A stretch of DNA of 64,000 nt from Asterella californica. Taxonomy: Eukaryota; Streptophyta; Marchantiopsida; Marchantiales; Aytoniaceae. Positions within the stretch are counted from its first letter, which is position 1, and every line of letters starts with the position of its first letter. Shown one piece after another: positions 34,866 through 46,990 of this stretch. The notes below the pieces were generated by a model. The model had not been told where the DNA came from. It made no database searches and saw nothing but the letters and a program-made list of their open reading frames with translations. The translations under genes were made by a program, and so were the position numbers. The stretch lies in contig JAYKYS010000008.1 in assembly GCA_036924285.1 (NCBI GenBank), forward strand, positions 15,175,001 through 15,239,000, written 5' to 3'.

Positions 34866-37800
34866 TTATATGGAAGTGCTGTAAGGAACACCTCTGCCTG
34901 TCAAGCCTGAGGTCGATGTGGGAAACAAGAGAGTGTATGGGACTTGCGCTCGTCCTCGCCTGTTTGTCAAGGTGGGGTCCGTGTTCCTGTCATTGATTTT
35001 CTTTTCCAGATTATCCATGGCCGCAGTAAACTCTGCGAAAGCTACCTTCAGTCGGTTATCAGAGGTCCAGTCGTCGGAGTTGCGATGGCCCACGTACTCC
35101 TCGTCAATGGCGTGCGTGGCAAGGAGCTCAATCGTTGCCATAACAATGGTGGCACCCAGTTCTGTGGTAGCTGTCGAAAGAATGTACCCTTCTGGGTCGG
35201 CGATGAGCCGAGCATACTCCGGAGACCCTTTCTCGGGGATGAATTTGCGAGTCATTGAGGGCCTATTTGGCATGAAGCCTGCATAAGCATACTGACCAAA
35301 GTTGACTGCCGCGTGGTGAGGTCCTGCCATCCAAGAAATGGTGGTAACGATATCTACCAAGCTCTTGCAAGAGTCGAGTTTGGGCCACCAAGGTGCAGAC
35401 TTCACATCTCCAAATCCAACGTTTACTATTTCTTTCCACCAGTTTTGTAACTCCGTATCTGCTTGAACTGCGAGATCTGAATCCTTGTATACAATGCTCA
35501 CATATTTGGTCACCCAATTTTTGATCGCATTCCATAATTCTAGCCCATCCTTGGCGAATGGGTAATCTTCTACGACCAGTTTTACTCCGCCTGGGTATGA
35601 TTCATCTGCCGGCTCTGCCATCCCTCTGCAAGCCAATGAACCAAGTTTTATGGCTTCCTCTTAACATGCTTCTGACAATACAGAGTCTAACAACTAATAT
35701 GTTACAGCTTAAGGCTAAGAAAGAAAAGAAAAGGAAACTGCGATATATACATACGCGTTTGAACATACAGAGGCGTCTTAACACAACCTATGTACAACAT
35801 AAACGAGTAGGTAAACAATATCTAACAAGCAGGATTAGATGCACTTCATTCTAAGGGTTACTACGCTTAAGTGCTGTATAGACACGCGGCAACAACAGCT
35901 ACTGAGCAGATGAATACTCTAAGAACCGATGGAAGCAACAAAACGAAGAAATATCGCCATCTGCTTCGATCAGTACAACATGCAAGAACAAACTGGATCA
36001 CCATGGACTGGTACTGTGACTTCCAACACACCTCGCAATTAAATCCTGTGGCAGCGCTTGTGTGTCAAACTGCCAAGTACTCCCAAAAGCTACCGCACTC
36101 ATCTCCATGCTGTATCTTCCAGGAGTAAAATTCGACTCAATAATTCCGTTGGCATTGATAAGAGCTTGTCGAGCTGTAGCATTGATATTCATTGTGTTTT
36201 TGAAGCACGGTAGAAGAAAATTAAATACTGGATGCATCCGACTTAGCTGTCTATTGCTGGCTATAATGATTGGCTCCATGGCACCGTGACTCCTCAACCT
36301 GAATAGACCAGAAACATGTTAATAACTGAAGGCTAACCTAAAAATGTGACTCTCCTGAGTTACATACGTAAGCTAACGAAACCACACGTATTGTGAGCTT
36401 TTAGTATTTCACTACTATCCCGGATATCATAGAAGTACATTCACTGATCCCTTGCTTGACGATGAGAAGTTCTAGTTTTGTTTCCTCACAGTTCCAGTTC
36501 TAGTTTTATTTCTTCCTTTTTAGCAGTTATGAAAGAGCTGCTCTACTCTCATAAGCCCCTCTATCCGTGGGAGGTTCCAGTGTCTCCATTTGGTCCCCGT
36601 ATGAAAGATAATAAAGAAAGCATAATCAGCCTTTTCTGGAGGACCACTATCTAGTATAGGGGTATCACGCAATTAGTCCAGCCAAGTAAACAGTGAGAAT
36701 CAATTAGGGGCCGAATGTGCGCTAACCATGCCGAGCGGAGTTAGCGAATTGTTATATAACCGGAGGGTGTGCCGATGGAAGTGTGTGGTGCGAATTCCAA
36801 ATAGGTTCCCCTCGGCATATCATCGAATTCGAGTAGACAATGACAAGAGAACAAATGCAGTATGCTTCAAAGGCTAAATGCAAATGGAGTCGTCCAGTTA
36901 GTGGAAGTTACTGTACTTCGCTCATCCAGTTAGTGTACTCTCATTGTTGTGATGATGGCTATGTGAAAGTTAATGTACTTCGCGCATCCAGTTAGTGTAC
37001 TTTCATTGTTGTGATGATGGCTACGATTGATCTCTAGAAAGCCATCCCAGTAAAACTCTTCAACTGAAAAACACTAAAATGATGTCATACCAGTGGGTGA
37101 CTAACTCATGATATCCAAAGTCGATGGAATTCGCGTGGAGCTTGGCCAACTCCCAGCAATAATCTTTTTCTGTTGATCCAGCCGGAGGTGGAGTGAAAAC
37201 TCGTCTAATGGCGGATTTCCCACCTTTAGATGGAGGTACGCTTAGCTCGATCGCAACCGGCTTCATTGTACCTTCCTTGGTGTAGAAGAAAATCGATCTT
37301 GGTGCGTATCCTCTGCCTCCGTCTTTCTGTGAGTTTATCCTGTCCATATAGGGCATAAATACATCATGGTAATCGACAGTAAATAGCCTCTTTCTTTCCA
37401 AAGCCTGCGCACATAAAGACATCGGTGAAGAGATACTTCAGAGTACACTCGAGCAGAGACACTTGAGATGTGTCTTGAAGTTCTAACTTCTGTTACACAC
37501 TGAGAAATCAAGAACCCGTTGTATGCTGTGACATACGATGTCCAATATATATCTAAAACTCTCGAACAGCTGAGCTTGGGCCTAAACTACGACGACCTTC
37601 ACTACTACAGCAAAATGCTTACTTTGCGAACTTTGAAATGTTAAACATATATCCAAACCTGCTTGAGATTACCTGATCTGCATAAGACGGAAGGACCTAT
37701 CAGGAGAACACATTGTCATTTAGCGCTTACTTACCTCCGCTACCGTTAGGCCTTCTAGGTATGGTAGAACGTGCACATCGCGCAAAGCGCTAGCAGGCCC

Positions 37801-40800
37801 GTACACGCTCGGGTCCAAGGAGCTCTTGGGTGGAAACTCCTGAAACACGAAGGCAGATCTGAGTTCCCTTTTCAGCTATAATTCACAGTAATTGTAAGCG
37901 ATCATGGTAGAGTTATAACGCTCGCTAGACCAAATGGCCAGAGGGCGTTAAAAGCGATTAAACCAGTAACGGAGAATGTCAGTACACTAGAACTTTTGTA
38001 CAGGAACTCGTTCATGGCACAAAATTGGGCACAAAACTGTGAAAGCCACAACAGAATCCATGATTCAACGACCTCTTTGATCACCAAGCCTACTTTGTAC
38101 TTTCTAACATACCTTGAGAGCTTTTATGACACATGGGTTCATTCCAGACAAAGCTTGACGACCGTACTCCTCATCCAACAACCAGGCGTTGTCATCAGCT
38201 GCGCATACAGATTTGGTTCAAGACACAGAAATTTTCTCATTTTCGTGTTTATCATTGAGAGAAGTTCGTCGCAACTAACCCGCAGAAGTTTACCAAAATG
38301 TAGCACAAGGGTTTAGGTACAACCCTAAACCCAGGTCTTTCTGGACCTGGTGTTTAGCATTTATACCGTCGATCATTAAAATGTAGGTGCATCTGACTGG
38401 AGCCATTCCCACAAGATTGAGTGAAGGATAACTTCACAGTCTACAGTTCTCGACGGGGTACCTCCCAGAGAAAGGAAGCACGAAACGAAAAGACCATAAA
38501 TTGCCGTATTGAACAGAAATTGTGCTGGCTGAACTTACCAGCAATCAATTGGGGCGTCGGAAAGTTAATAACACTCTTATCAGTGCCATCGGCATTGAAA
38601 ATAGTGTCCAGAAGAACGTAGGGATTTTCTTGCGGCTTTTTGCTGTCCTTCTTATAATCCGACGAGTTGTCAGTAAGTCGGCCATCTAGGTCTAAACCCT
38701 TGTCGTATATAGATTTCACGTCTGCGAAGGAGTCAAATTGGTTGGGTGTGCTATCGAAGTAGCTTGTCAGAGCCGGAACGATAAAATGTGCAACACTCTT
38801 GACACCACTGGCCAAGAAGCCTGAGTTCTTCACCCTGTTGAACCTCTCGTCTCTGGGCACGTAAACCAGACTGGTACCCTCTTCCATGGAAGTCTCTGAA
38901 GCTGTATCTGCATACATAAGAGAACAGATGTCCAATTGGTCCAGTATAGTTAATGCCATTCTACACCTTTGACTTCATGACTGCTATTTATAATCACACC
39001 CGAACGAATCTGGCAAAACATATCAACTTCCCCTCTGTGGGGTGCCGATTGAAGGTCACAGGTATCCTAAGCCTGCAGATACTGCTAGGGATTACTACCT
39101 TCAATCGGAGGCAGGTTTCCGTAGGAACTTCAAAATCAGACATCTTTTAAGAGTGAACAGGTTTTCGTTACTTGATAGACAGTGAAATGCAGCACCGACC
39201 TTCTTGTGACTTGGGACGGCCGGTTCTGCATCGCCGAGGATACGGAAGCTTCTTGGTTCCCAAAACAGGCCGAACGTTTTCCGCGCTACCGAGGTCATTG
39301 TAGACATCATAATCATATATTCGATCTGGTGTCTTTCTCACTCCCTTCCCGTCTCCCCGCAGTGTTTTCAGCTCCTGCTCCCTTAGTCCTTTCAGCCCCG
39401 CCGGTGTTTCGCTAGGAAGGTAAACCTAAGAGCATTTATGCAAACGATGCACATCCTGTTCAGTAAGTATCCTGGGGCAACACATGCACGCCCCTCGGGA
39501 TGAAGCGGGAAACATATTGGAAGTCATTTGCTTCGTTGCGACATCTACCGAGACAATACCGACGAGGAGTTTATGAACAACTCAACGGAAGCGCGTCAGC
39601 CGGACTAAGACTGGTTGATGAGAAGGAGAAGGACACCACCAGAAAATGCGTGCAAGTCTTGAGAGAAACAGGCACAGGCAACTGAAACAAACATCGATAG
39701 AGTGTGGGGGATGTTTGAGAAATTTTTGCACCTTGTTGCTAAAGAAGACTCGGTCGCTCGTATAGTTGGAAGGACTGTAAATCCACGAATTGCAAGGGAA
39801 CGCGATAGTTCTCTTGTCAGGATACTCCAATGTCAGAGAGCGTAGAAAGAACTCATTTCTGTGGTTGTTTCTGATTACAAATGCACCCGGCTCTCCAAAA
39901 TCATCTGGTACCTTGAAGTATATAGTGAAGACGAAGTCCTCCGAAGCAAATAGGCTATTTCCAGCATCCCCTTGCGTTGCCCAGTTGGTGATGCTGGTCT
40001 TGGGGCTAATTTTCGGGGCATTTGTCTCTGTCACGTTGAAACCACGTGCATCAGGAGTCAGGATGTAGTTTATGATCCTTAGCTGCAGAGAGAAAATCTT
40101 CGCAACATTACTGGCGAGTTTGTACTCCTTTCACATCTTGTGCTTGCTGCAGACAGCTAAGACTTCAACGCATAGTCCATTTGTATCACTGTAACCAAGT
40201 TATAATTAATTGTAGGTGCAAAATGCTCGTGGATGCACTAACTTGCTTTCCACATAGAAAAGCAGGTGAATGCAGAAAACGAATAATATCAGAATGCTCT
40301 CAGACGGTGAGAACGTAGAATTCTCTGTCACGTACAGGACCTCTCGAAGAAAAGTCAGTTCTGTGTATGTTGCGCATGCATGGCTAATACTAATTAGCGT
40401 ATAGAGAATAAATAAACTAATACGTGGTTAGACGCTTCCTTAAGCGCTGAGAACTAGATAATCCCCCAGGTTAGGGAATTGCTGAAGTGCATATATGCCA
40501 TAGAGTACTGACTCTTTGGAAGGTCTGGCAATTATCCATCAGGAAACAATTTGATTCTGATAAATGAGCTCGAGTTTCATGAGGTCCTGATGAGGTTGGA
40601 CTGGAACAAATGGTTCAGACATAGAGGTTATCAGAGTGGGGACTTACTTGGATCCAGATCTGCGCTGTAGAGCTGAAAGTCGATTTTGTTACCCAGGAGG
40701 TCAAGTGTGGTGTCCGCAAGACTTGAGGTTGTCTCTATTAAGTCCAACACATATTTCTTCGTCAGCACTACCTTTCCTTTTATGTCGCCACCGCCAGGGC

Positions 40801-41083
40801 CAGTAGCACATCGAATAAAACCGCACCCCCTAGGCTGTTGTCCATCATATGCGCCTCTCTGTTGGGACATTTTCAAATCCCTGACTCCCTTTCCTGAGAT
40901 GTTGAAAGATGAGGAGACGCTGGCACCCAGGTCTCGAGCCTCGACTTGTTGAAGTCGCACTGGACTCTGGAAAGTACTATTAATCCTCAAACTACGTGAG
41001 TATGCTATCAATCTTGAAGTTCCAGCTGCAGGAATGAGAGTGGCAGTTGGGACTGAAATCCCCAGCTTTGTATACCCTTCCAT
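34866..41083 (-). CDS. LOX: Plant lipoxygenase (probably plastid 13-LOX type), 9 exons
   Basis: Lipoxygenases add O2 to linoleic/linolenic acid, the first step of oxylipin (jasmonate-type, green-leaf-volatile) synthesis. Exons, minus strand: 41083-40648, 40027-39732, 39425-39200, 38907-38539, 38198-38113, 37839-37735, 37404-37091, 36298-36032, 35625-34866; all GT-AG, phases agree, 2859 nt (952 residues). A Ser/Arg-rich N terminus (about 1-95) looks like a chloroplast transit peptide. PLAT domain follows ([13 protein letters not shown] to [11 protein letters not shown]), then the catalytic domain ([50 protein letters not shown]). Iron ligands His610, His615 (THWLRSH), His804, Asn808 ([10 protein letters not shown]) and the terminal Ile952 are all present. 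The ATG sits in CCACCATGG. 13-type and plastid location are inferred from the leader; regiospecificity cannot be read securely. Confidence 0.95.
36901..37024. repeat. 62-bp tandem duplication in LOX intron 7
   Basis: Bases 36901-36962 and 36963-37024 are about 90 percent identical (shared catccagttagtgtact and cattgttgtgatgatggcta). It lies inside the 792-nt intron 7, the longest intron of the gene. Confidence 0.9.
38308..38355. repeat. Nested hairpins with telomere-like motif in LOX intron 4
   Basis: gggtttagg pairs with cctaaaccc across a short loop, and the second arm is reused in a stem caggtc/gacctg that ends in tgttta. Two alternative hairpins thus share one telomere-like arm (ccctaaaccc). 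Confidence 0.75.
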
Positions 41084-41980
41084 GGTGGCGAGAATTCTTT
41101 ACGACCAACAGTTTCCGTACACGCTTCCGCTGATGACTAAAAGTTCTGGACGCCTCGCAAGGATTCTGCGAAAGTGTCCTGTTAATTGAGCTTAGAATCG
41201 TTTTGTCACGAGAATCAAGACACAGAACTCGCTTTTTTCCTGTGCAGTCCTGCTGGAACTACATATTACTATACGCTTGCGTGTTGTTCGCCATCGCAAG
41301 CGAAATGCCTCTAGTAACAGAACTGTAGAACAGCCTCTAGTAAATACTCCGGAGAAAGCCCGCTATGCACGTAACTGCAACTTCTTCTTTCGTTGATTAC
41401 TGGTCCGGGTGTTTAATCCACAATCGTCTACACCCTCCGAGTGTGTGCTACGAGATTTACCACTAGATACGTGCAGGAGCTTGAAACTGTCGGGAGTCAA
41501 GTATGAAGCTCAAGCTTGCTTGATTCTTTTCTCTTGAGTGTTGGCCCCACAAGATCTCTTGCTTCTCCTCACAAAAAGCAGGTAAACTACTAAATACACA
41601 TTTAAATCGAACAGACCTGTACTATGCACTAATGTGTTGAGAACTTCACGATAAGTTTGGTATCATCTTCTGAACTACGTAACGGGGATACTGAACCGAC
41701 TCAGGATAGTCAGATTCTTGAGAGTCTACAGTAACAGCCGCTCGGTTGCAGTGTGATACATGTTTGAACACTGTGCCACTCCGAGCTCTGTAAGCAGATG
41801 GCCAGTATATATGGACTTGGTCTCGAGGTCAGCGAGTCCTTATATTAGCTGGCTTCCACGTATCATTCTCAAGCATACCAGCATCACCTGCAGCCCAGAA
41901 AAGTCAAACGAACTAAACCAAGTTAGCCGGACTGTGTACGACACAGGAGCCAGCTTTCTCACGGCGCCGGATATATACAA
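41084..41980 (-). promoter_or_regulatory. LOX upstream region with two TATA-like boxes
   Basis: On the minus strand TATATA occurs at 41806-41812 and 41972-41977, about 0.7 and 0.9 kb before the ATG. Either could serve a long 5' leader. The transcription start cannot be located from sequence. Confidence 0.3.
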
Positions 41981-43077
41981 CACATGGGCACGAGGTCTCT
42001 CCACATTTTTCAGAGACAGCAGAAGTCCTGCCAACTTTCAGTTGCGTGAACTCGAGGGTCTACTAATCTCGTTCTTTCCGCTTCACTAGCTCGCTGCTTA
42101 ATTTCTACCTTGTCCTCTTTTCTCGAGCCTGACCTGTCACAGTGAGCTTTGCAGGGTATTCACCTCGCGCACTAGCTAAGCGTGACCTTGATAGATCTTA
42201 GACTAGTAAAGCAAGCCCTCCCCTCACTCGCCGGTCGCATCCCCAAGACTCAATCTGATATTCAAGAGCATAAGAAGCGCCTTAGACATCTACCTATATT
42301 ACGTTAGACGACGATGACTACTGAGCAAATCCAGTCTCTTCCGGGGATGAAACTCACCAGGATTGCACCACCATCTACAGATCGATGGGTAAAACCTCAA
42401 CTGATGCTTTCCGCTTGTTTGATGTCCGATCCTTTGAATCTCCTCGCAGCGGTGGTCGATTGCTCTGTTCCCACGCGCTATACTTAGTCCTTGTTGTCCC
42501 TACTTAGAGAACGGTGAACAACAGTTGGGGCCTATCAAACTAAAAGAGTGCAAAATGATATTCGAAAGGGAATGGAACAAGTCTACAGCAGCTAAGGACA
42601 GACACAGTCCACAGGTAGATTTGTTTGAGTCATATGGCTCTATATCTGAACTTCCTCAACATTTTTGTATGATTTGTTGTTTGGAGCTGTTTCCGCCATG
42701 GAGCTTTTGCTCTGACACGGATTACACCACCCGCTGCAGTACCCCGCTCGGGAGTACCCGGGTCGCCCATGAGAACCAGGAGGTCATCTCCTTAGGTTAC
42801 CATCTCGCTCTATTAATTAACTGATCCAGATCCCGGAATCTAGTGTGACTTGCGCCATCCCCGCGAGACTCGGGGAAATAATAATCTTCTTTACGTTTAT
42901 CTAGGAGTTTTGTGCATGGACGCTTCAGGACATGTGAACGTCGTTAATTATAGCAAGTCCCCATGATAGTAACTCTTTCCTGTTCAAGAACCAAGTCCTG
43001 AGCGTTTGACCTGGACTCGGGGGAGGTGTAACCAACCATAGACAGATCTAGAGCGCAACTATCTTATTGACCGAATC
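41981..43077. other. Intergenic DNA, no gene seen
   Basis: No motif-bearing frame. The open frame at 42525-42824 has no recognisable domain. Confidence 0.5.
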
Positions 43078-43141
43078 CACAGTGTACTAGACAAAAGACA
43101 GCTTTGCAGAGTAAGCTTTGCACAGTGTACCAGACAAAAGA
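43078..43141. repeat. 21-bp direct repeat, 43-bp period
   Basis: 43078-43098 and 43121-43141 differ at one base; between them 'gctttgca' is also repeated. Confidence 0.85.
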
Positions 43142-43311
43142 GTCTTGATTGCCTGATCTGAACAACGTGGTGTGTCATGAATTTCTCGATACGTGTTTGA
43201 CACTTCAACCCCTAAGGTCATCCCGCCTTTTGAATCGATTGACGAGCCGTTTTTATCTTAACCACCTTCTAAGTCTTTTTCTTGCTTGTCAATGAGTTAC
43301 CTGTAGAGAAA

Positions 43312-43408
43312 CTTCCGTAATTGTTGTGAAAGCATGTACAAGAGTGGGAGCTTGAGATTGTCTATGAGTGTCAGAGCACGTGCACATGCTTTCACAACAA
43401 TTACGAAG
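43312..43408. ncRNA. miRNA-precursor-like hairpin, 21-nt perfect arms (candidate)
   Basis: Arms 43317-43337 and 43384-43404 are perfectly complementary over 21 nt; the stem continues outward by four or five pairs with one bulge, and the loop is 46 nt. Arm length and loop size suit a plant MIR gene, but perfect pairing also fits a young inverted duplication. No known miRNA sequence is recognised and strand is undetermined. Confidence 0.4.
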
Positions 43409-44195
43409 CATCCTACAGCACATGGGAGAGTCACAGATTTAGCATACGAAGTCCCACATGTAGTGTTAGTCTATCACCACGATTAGATCTCGTAGTGATA
43501 GCAAATCAGTACTCAAGTTGGCGTGGTTTCCATGTATAAGATGGTGGTACGTGTAACGGAAAACCAAGCGCGTATTCCCAGTCATTCCGTCCATCACTGT
43601 GTTTCATGTCTGTATGCATAGTTTACAATAATTACTGCAGCTGCTAGACTATCTATGATACGTCCTTCTCGCGGTCTTGTGAATATACTCTCACGATCAT
43701 ATATATCTGAGGAATAAAGCCGCTCTTATAAACCGAAGGACAGTGATTAGATCTTGGGAGAATGGGTATAAACCCTGGTCGCCTAGGAGCGCGGCAAGTT
43801 AAACAGAGGCAAGACATGATCAGGATGTGCTTCATGTTCCTGAGATGTCGAGGGAGTAACCTTGGAAGTTAGATCTACTTGTCGATAGCTCTCTTTCTTC
43901 TCACGCAAATGAAGATCTCTAATTCTGCATGCGTACAAGTCAAGCAATTTTTTAAAGAGCTTTTTCTTCCTTCTCCTAAGTCATTTCCCTGTGACTCTGA
44001 AGGCACCAACACACCTCCTTCATTTCGGCCTCTAAAGCATGATCTAAATATCTGATCCGCCCGATCGAACTCCAAGAGGGGAGTTTGTTAACCTTTACGA
44101 ACACGTTTCTTCAGAACCTCGTGTAACCCGGACAATGTCTTGTGTATGTGCTGCAGTGTTCGTAAATTAAACGACGTGCTACCTTGTAGGACTTG

Positions 44196-44242
44196 TCGAT
44201 TTGAACTCAGTCTCCCAGATCAACGGCACTCAACTACTGTAA
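44196..44242 (-). repeat. tRNA-like Pol III box pair (SINE fragment, candidate)
   Basis: Minus strand: a TTACAGTAGTTGAGTGC A-box-like stretch, then GAGTTCAAATCGA as B box about 20 nt later. Too short and poorly paired for a real tRNA. Confidence 0.3.
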
Positions 44243-44308
44243 CAGTATAACCAATGAAGCTTAAGGATACAGTGCTCTCTTCTTCGCGCACCTAGCCCGC
44301 AAAGGTTC

Positions 44309-44538
44309 ATAGAATATGAGTGCTTGAGCTGCCAACACTGTAGAAGGATTCTAATCGTGCAGTCTGGACTCTGGAACAATACTCTCACATTTGCTTTAGT
44401 TTACCTCATGCACATGCCTAATAGAATATGAGTGCTTGAGCTGCCAACATTGTATACGTAGAAGGATTCTAATCGTGCAGTCTGGACTCTGGAACAATAC
44501 TCTCACGTTTGCCTTAGTTTACCTCATGCACATGCCTA
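44309..44538. repeat. 112-bp tandem duplication
   Basis: Copy 1 is 44309-44420, copy 2 is 44421-44538; the second holds a 6-bp insertion (tacgta) and a few substitutions. It ends 84 bp before the Copia LTR at 44623. Confidence 0.95.
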
Positions 44539-44622
44539 GTTTAATCCTCCTGTCTGGCCAGAGTACATTGTGTTCTGAGCGCGCGAAAAGCATGGTGGGC
44601 GAGAAAGAAGAATATGGATAAC

Positions 44623-44863
44623 TGTTAGTTTCATACCTTTCAGTACTCATTTAATACTTCTTGACTCTACAGTTTACGTTACAACTACTTGCATGTCGCA
44701 ACACTTCTTGCGTGGCCGGTGTACTGAGGCCAGCGTGCTTCTCTATGTACTGGCTCTTAGTCTGTGAAAGATTCATTCACAACTCAAGAAGCTTTCATGA
44801 TGTGAGATCTCCGCTGTACTTGATACTGTCTATGTGTGTTAGAAGAGAGTACATTTATCGACA
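44623..44863 (+). repeat. 5' LTR of the plus-strand Copia
   Basis: Starts TGTTAGTTTCA and ends TTATCGACA; about 241 bp; aligns along its length with 49068-49294. No clean primer-binding site is visible just inside; the best weak match is near 44904. Confidence 0.85.
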
Positions 44864-44949
44864 CGTTATAGGTCCACAGAACTGACTTCCATTCCCTATC
44901 GATCTGTATCTCAGAAGTCACGATAGAATCAGTTTGCTTCTCAACTGAG

Positions 44950-45746
44950 ATGAATTTAAATTCAGAGATTAGTCACATTAAGAGACCGACCAGAGATAAC
45001 TATTATCTCTGGAGTAAGCGAATCAAAACCGTTATTAAGATGAGAGATCTCTGAGATTATGTCACGTAGGAAAACCAAAAGATAACAGCGATGAAGAGGA
45101 TCTCTCTAGATGAGAAAAGAAAGATCAAACTGACACAAGGTATGATAGAGATGTCTGTAGTAGACGATCACTTCAACACATAAGCGACTGTTATACATCA
45201 GCGGAAGCGTGGGAAGCTCTACGCACTATCCATGCTGGAGATAGTATAGAAAGGCAGAACAGACTTGAGGATGAATTTCATGCTGTGATGTATACATCCG
45301 GATCAATGGTCGATCACATAAATGAAGTGACCAAGCTAGCATAGCAGATGAGAGATCTCTGTATCAAACGGAAGGAGCCGAAAGTGATCGCCAGGCTTCT
45401 TGGCAGTATACAAAGAACTCTCTTTTGGAAAGAAGTGGTTAGGAGCTTGAGTGGTAGAGATAATCTTTCTTTGGGATTTCTGAAAGATCGTCTGTTGATA
45501 GCTGAACATGATATTGATTGTCCTATTCAAAAACAGAGATCAATAACGTTAACCAGAGATGAGCAAGCGATGTCAGTTATAGAGAAAGATGAGCTGACCA
45601 TGATGGTCAATCAGTCACTAACTTCAAAGCATTTCAACTGCGTTTATAACTATTGCAAAGAGTTTGGTCAAAAAAAGAATAATGTGAGACACGAGCAAGA
45701 ACCAACCAGCTGGCAAGAGAGAGAGAAAAAAAATGAATTTTGCTAA
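44950..45746 (+). pseudogene. Copia gag
   Basis: ATG at 44950 starts MNLNSEISHIKRPTRDNYYL, then WSKRIKTVIKMRDL, a typical gag opening. After stops and shifts comes SAEAWEALRTIHAGDSIERQ and SMVDHINEVTKLA, then 45348-45746 with IARLLGSIQRTLFWKEVVRS (UBN2-type gag). The zinc knuckle reads CVYNYCKEFGQKKNNVRH, where the last Cys of C-x2-C-x4-H-x4-C is lost. Confidence 0.82.
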
Positions 45747-46047
45747 GAGAAAAAGCTCAAGTCAACTGAAATTCTCAGATGAGAAAGCATTTGTCACTCT
45801 TCACACTGATAGTAGATGCAGTGAATGGTTCATTGATTTGGGTGCTTCATCACACGTGATCTTCGATCGAGAGAAGTTCACAAATTTCACTGAAATTTCA
45901 TCAATCAGTATTTTTACTGCCAAAGGAGATAGCTTCATGGTCATGGGAAGAGGAGATGTCCGCCTGCCACTTGGATCAGTCAACTTGGGCTGGATGATCA
46001 CGTCAAAGATGTGTTGTACTCTGAAGATGCACATATCAACTTACTGA
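45733..46047 (+). pseudogene. Copia aspartic protease region
   Basis: Contains CSEWFIDLGASSHVIFDREK, the protease loop with Leu where Ser/Thr is normal after the Asp, followed by FTAKGDSFMVMGRGDVRLPL as in Copia proteases. The frame ends at 46047 and continues shifted. Confidence 0.82.
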
Positions 46048-46149
46048 CTGGAAGTAAGACTGCATCTTCTCACCGAATGGTTCGTTTTGATGCTAAAGCT
46101 TGCTATATTCTTGATTCTCTTGGACGTGTTGTAGCTCAAGCAGAATTGA

Positions 46150-46990
46150 ATGGAGATTATACCGCTAGATAATCGTGAGACAGCTTACCTTGGAGCAGTA
46201 AAGACTATCACTTCAGATTCACCTGCAGTTCCGCTCACAGTTTGGCATGAAAGACTTGGACATCTGAATGTGGATAGCATCAGACGTTTGACATCTGGAA
46301 TGAGAATTAGAATCAATATCACACTAGATTCTGATAGCATACCAACTTGCGAGGGAAACAACACATCCAAGGGAAACAACACAGAGAATCGTTTCTTATA
46401 TCAACTATCAGATCTTCTACAACTTGTACAGTCATCTATGGACCCATCAACGTCCCTTCTCTAGAGAACTCTAAGTATGTACTTACTTCACCGATGATTA
46501 CAGCAAGAGGAATTGGATTTACGGGCGTTGCAAGGAAAATTGGACATGTGGTCCGCACAACTTTCCAGGAGTTCAAGTCGTTTTCTGAAATCAATCAAGA
46601 AAGAACATACGTACACTAAGGACCGAAAACGGAAATGAATACATGGACAATGAAATGACTTAATTTCTGAAAAGTCATGGGATTATACACCAAAGTACGA
46701 GTCCATATTCTCCACAACAGAATGGATTTGCAGAAAGAGCAAATCATATATTCTTCGAGGAGCTAGGTATATGTTGTACAACCGAAATGTAGAAAAAATA
46801 CTCTGGCAGAAATTGTACATACAATGATATATTTACGCAATAGATCTTCAAACAGGATTCTCGAGGACAAAACGTCTGAGGAGCTTTGGATAGAGAGGAA
46901 GCTAGACTTGTCTCACTTAAGAGTATTTGGTGCTATTGCTTGTGTACACATCCTAGATGAGAGACGAGTGAAGCTTGATTTAAAGTCTTG
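46150..46990 (+). pseudogene. Copia GAG-pre-integrase and integrase remnant
   Basis: VWHERLGHLNVDSIRRLTSG carries the H-x3-H zinc motif. The core is broken, but about 46611-46745 reads RTENGNEYMDNEMT, HGIIHQSTSPYSPQQNGFAERAN, with the catalytic Glu region kept and Glu in the place of the second catalytic Asp (RSDNGGEY is usual). Stops are frequent. Confidence 0.78.

Noticed and set aside
34918..35286. Plus-strand frames at 34918-35286 and 34944-35258
   Set aside because: Antisense shadows of LOX exon 9.
42720..42800. Structured GC-rich stretch with 'cgggagtacccgggtcgccc'
   Set aside because: Looks tRNA-like at first, but the A and B boxes and paired ends are missing.
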